This document shows, piece by piece, positions 18,407 through 20,837 of a DNA stretch of 20,837 nucleotides. The translations under genes and the position numbers were made by a program. Origin of the DNA: Paramacrobiotus richtersi (taxonomy: Eukaryota; Tardigrada; Eutardigrada; Parachela; Macrobiotidae); the NCBI GenBank assembly GCA_034698045.1, contig JAQGAU010001186.1:1-20837 (forward strand), in the 5' to 3' direction. The notes below the pieces were generated by a model. It saw only the letters and a list, made by a program, of their open reading frames with translations, made no database searches and was not told the origin of the DNA. Within the stretch, counting starts at the first letter, position 1; every line of letters begins with the position of its first letter.

Positions 18407-19512
18407 TATATCTGTATATGTGAAATTAGCTATTTACGTTTACTCAGTATTTGATATTTTTATCCATTTTGGCAAAGCGTACAGGGCCTTCGCTTCCTTA
18501 AGGTTGACAATTTTTGCTTTGAAAACACAACTGTATGCTAATGAACTCTTTGCAACATAACAGACTGAAGACCGTTCTACAAAAAAGCATAATAAAACAA
18601 TTGACATAATTTTCGCTTCACAGTCACTCTTTAACCGCGCCATGCCACACACTTTCATCAGTCCAAATACCATTGAGGCAAATTTCAGCCCACTCAAATT
18701 CGCCTACAGGGTGCATATTGACATTGTGTACTAGAGCATGGATTTAGTCGTTGCTTGCGCAGTATGAGAGGCATATTTCGACGCAAAAGCGTAGGCACAA
18801 GTTTAACTGTATTGGAAGCGTTAGGATTTCTTGTCTCGATGTTCCTAATCATCCTAGATCGCCCAAATGCATCGGATACGATCTGCTTCTTCTGTCCAGT
18901 ACGATTCTGTACTAGAAACTATGAGGTCGAAAAACAATTCAGAATTTGTGTTTTACTTGCCGGTTATCAGAGTAATTCGTATCCAACTTCCGGTCAAAAC
19001 CCGTCTAGAGTTCGCCCCAGCCCTTATGCACTATTCAAGGGTCAAAGTCGCTCGGACTTTAGACCAGAAAAATAGTACACGCTTTTTTATGATCAAACAC
19101 CCGGGTTTGACACGTATTAGTGATCGGTAAGTATTGTATGTTGTAGCAAATTGTTTACCCTGTCATGCCTAGAAGTTTCTCCAGCGGTTCGGGAACGGTT
19201 AGAGGCAAATTTATAACATTGTCATAAGAAGCGGCAAAACCTCTAGAAGTACTGCATACAATCTTCAAAAATAAATTGCATTGTCATCCTTCTTTAAAAT
19301 GATATCTCCTTGTAATCACAGTTTTGTCTGCTAACTTTTCTGCTGTTACTTTGAAGGGAAAGTGAAACGTTTCTGTGCAACATTGTGATGCTGTAACAAC
19401 GGGTCTGCTGCTCGCTCGCTTGTCCTAATGGCGAACGCAGGGAGACATTGTTATGCTAGTAATACACGCCGGCGGCAAGGAACTGATGCGCCAACAGTGC
19501 GCTGCGCTGGCT

Positions 19513-19546
19513 GCCCGGCAGGGCTCGTGGCCCGGCAGGGCTCGTG
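19513..19546. repeat. two-copy 17-bp tandem repeat
   Basis: GCCCGGCAGGGCTCGTG occurs twice with no spacer, in a small GC-rich island inside A+T-rich DNA. It contains the partial inverted repeat GCCCGGCAGGGC. No function is suggested. Confidence 0.75.
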
Positions 19547-20811
19547 GAGTTATTTCTTTGGTATTAATAATTTTATTCTTAGTTTTGTTTCCATATTGAA
19601 TTTATGTCAGGATCAAAATTTAATACCTCCAGCCCTAACGACATCAATGACAATATTATTTAAACAGTAAGAAAACAAAGAATTTTCACCGCTTGGCGCT
19701 TGTTATCCCAAAAAAACTACTGAACGCAAAATACAATTTTAGTGTCTTTTCTTGTCCAAAAATAACAGTCATATTATTGATATACTGTATTAGACGGCAA
19801 ACAGAAAATCTAATAAGTTAGTAATTGTGCACAAAAAAACATGTGCCCAGGCGTGAACTTGTATATCGCGTCGAACGTGTAAGGCCAAAACATAACAGAT
19901 AATCTAGCACTTTCCATCACGGAATTCTTTCGCGTGAGTAATAAGCAAAAATTCAGCTTGGTTCCAGTTTCTTTTTCAAACTGAAAACCATATACAACAT
20001 GGATGTCCGATATTAAAAACGGTGTTAAAAAAACCAACTGCAAATAATTGGGAAAGCGCAGGCCGTATTATATCGCCGTGTGTGTGAATCCCTACGTTCT
20101 TCCTACTATATTAAACAAGTATGATATGACCTTTGCCGAAATGGCTTAAATTTGCAATCAGTACTTCAGTACACATGATTTCGTCGTTTATGTACAGGCT
20201 GCTGAAAATCGCGATGCTGCTTAGTGCTTACATGATTTTTTAAGATGATCGCCCACATGAAATACATCCATGGTAAACTTTACGTATTCCGTACTGCGTA
20301 AACAAAAAATACAGTACAGTATAAAAACCAACCCATATTATACAAAATACACGAAATCCTCAAGACTAACAAATAGTGCACTGAAAAGAAAACAACAAAA
20401 TCGGCAGCTCCACGCTGACAGGGGCAAAACCATTCTGAAACCAACATCCAGCGATTTCAAAAAAAACAACGTCCAGCGCGTCGGGATCCACTCGAAATAC
20501 AATGAAATGGAGGAATGGATGCTTTATTATAACATCGCATGAGATACGAAAGCAGAGGATACTTAAAAATGCCCGTTGTATGGAAGATTCGTCAAACGAC
20601 TATGACCACTGCAAAAAAAACGTCATAAACAGGAGGATAATGCACAAATACATTTTCATTCGTCAACAATTTCTGAACTCAAACCAGATTTTTCCTTAAT
20701 AACTACTTTCAACCACATCGAATTACTCCTTTGCACATGGTATAAACAGCGGTTGTTACGTATCACACATACTTCTTGTCTTTCCAGATCTTGTAGTACC
20801 GATCGACCAAG

Positions 20812-20837
20812 ATGCCCGTTTCAGCCGTATTCAGCGC
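20812..20837 (+). CDS. possible start of a gene cut by the right edge
   Basis: A pyrimidine-rich tract and acceptor, CTTGTCTTTCCAG, end at 20787. They are followed by 24 bases and an ATG in a good context (GACCAAGATGC) opening MPVSAVFSA to the window edge. This is the layout of a 5'UTR splice followed by a first coding exon. Too little is present to name the product. An upstream untranslated exon would have to lie within the preceding gene-poor stretch. Confidence 0.4.

Larger units (their letters stand above)
15967..20787. other. long A+T-rich region without a recognisable gene
   Basis: Open frames here are short (at most 106 codons), overlap between strands, and are mostly Lys/Asn/Phe/Ile-rich translations of A+T-rich DNA. 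The frame ending in a good donor near 19130 (GATCG|GTAAGTATT; frames 18755-19075 and 18867-19130) could be an exon but resembles no family. Short structures at 18078-18119, 18383-18406 and 19513-19546 are listed separately. The region could be intergenic, or a large 5' intron of the gene that seems to begin at 20788. Confidence 0.5.

Noticed and set aside
18440-18697. Minus-strand frame of 85 codons considered as a decayed mariner-like transposase
   Set aside because: A faint resemblance (KSDCEAKIMSI, then a LKEAK-like end) could not be extended: no DDD/E motif, no terminal repeats, and the frame is short.
18755-19130. Overlapping plus-strand frames of 106 and 87 codons ending at a donor-like GTAAGTATT
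   Set aside because: No domain is recognised, two frames compete over the same DNA, and no partner acceptor with matching coding sequence was found nearby.
20270-20699. Lys/Asn-rich plus-strand frames of 90 and 65 codons
   Set aside because: Composition is that expected of translated A+T-rich DNA, and there is no splice or family support.

Overview
The window looks like nuclear DNA of an invertebrate animal. The genes are split by spliceosomal introns (GT..AG, from under 60 to about 900 bp), there are no operons or Shine-Dalgarno sites, and intergenic DNA is A+T-rich. The gene content is metazoan: a calcineurin B subunit, two nucleus-encoded mitochondrial ribosomal proteins, an HP1-like chromodomain protein and a chitin-binding CBM14 (peritrophin-A) protein. 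The chitin-binding protein suggests an ecdysozoan or another chitin-making invertebrate. The sequence alone does not fix the phylum; a tardigrade or arthropod-like animal would fit.

Layout: 1-67 (-) may hold the first coding exon of a gene running off the left edge (weak). 654-1193 is probable 5'UTR and 1487-4041 (+) a seven-exon chromodomain gene with two chromodomains and a divergent C-terminal domain. 4968-6991 (+) is a four-exon secreted protein with one chitin-binding domain. 7619-8336 (-) is the two-exon calcineurin B gene. 9366-10145 (-) is a single-exon Rab-like GTPase, possibly IFT27/RABL4-related. 10637-10957 (-) is a weak small gene model, divergent from 11076-11953 (+), which encodes mitoribosomal protein mL54 (MRPL54). 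12229-14900 (-) is a nine-exon gene for mitoribosomal protein mS27 (MRPS27), convergent with MRPL54. 15062-15945 is a GC-rich nested tandem repeat with a 79-bp period, close upstream of the MRPS27 start. From 15946 to about 20787 I see no gene. At 20788-20837 a probable splice acceptor and ATG may begin another + strand gene cut by the window edge.

The genes are ordinary single-copy eukaryotic neighbours with no evident shared pathway, except that MRPL54 and MRPS27 both serve the mitochondrial ribosome. All multi-exon models were built by hand from splice consensus, reading-phase agreement and family resemblance. Each main model gives an exact multiple of three. The most unusual items are the double-chromodomain protein, whose second chromodomain has a Cys where the third methyl-lysine cage aromatic normally sits; the 79-bp repeat array, whose copies preserve one or other of two alternative hairpins; and the Rab-like GTPase with an altered G3 motif. 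I found no convincing new defence, mobile or RNA system.
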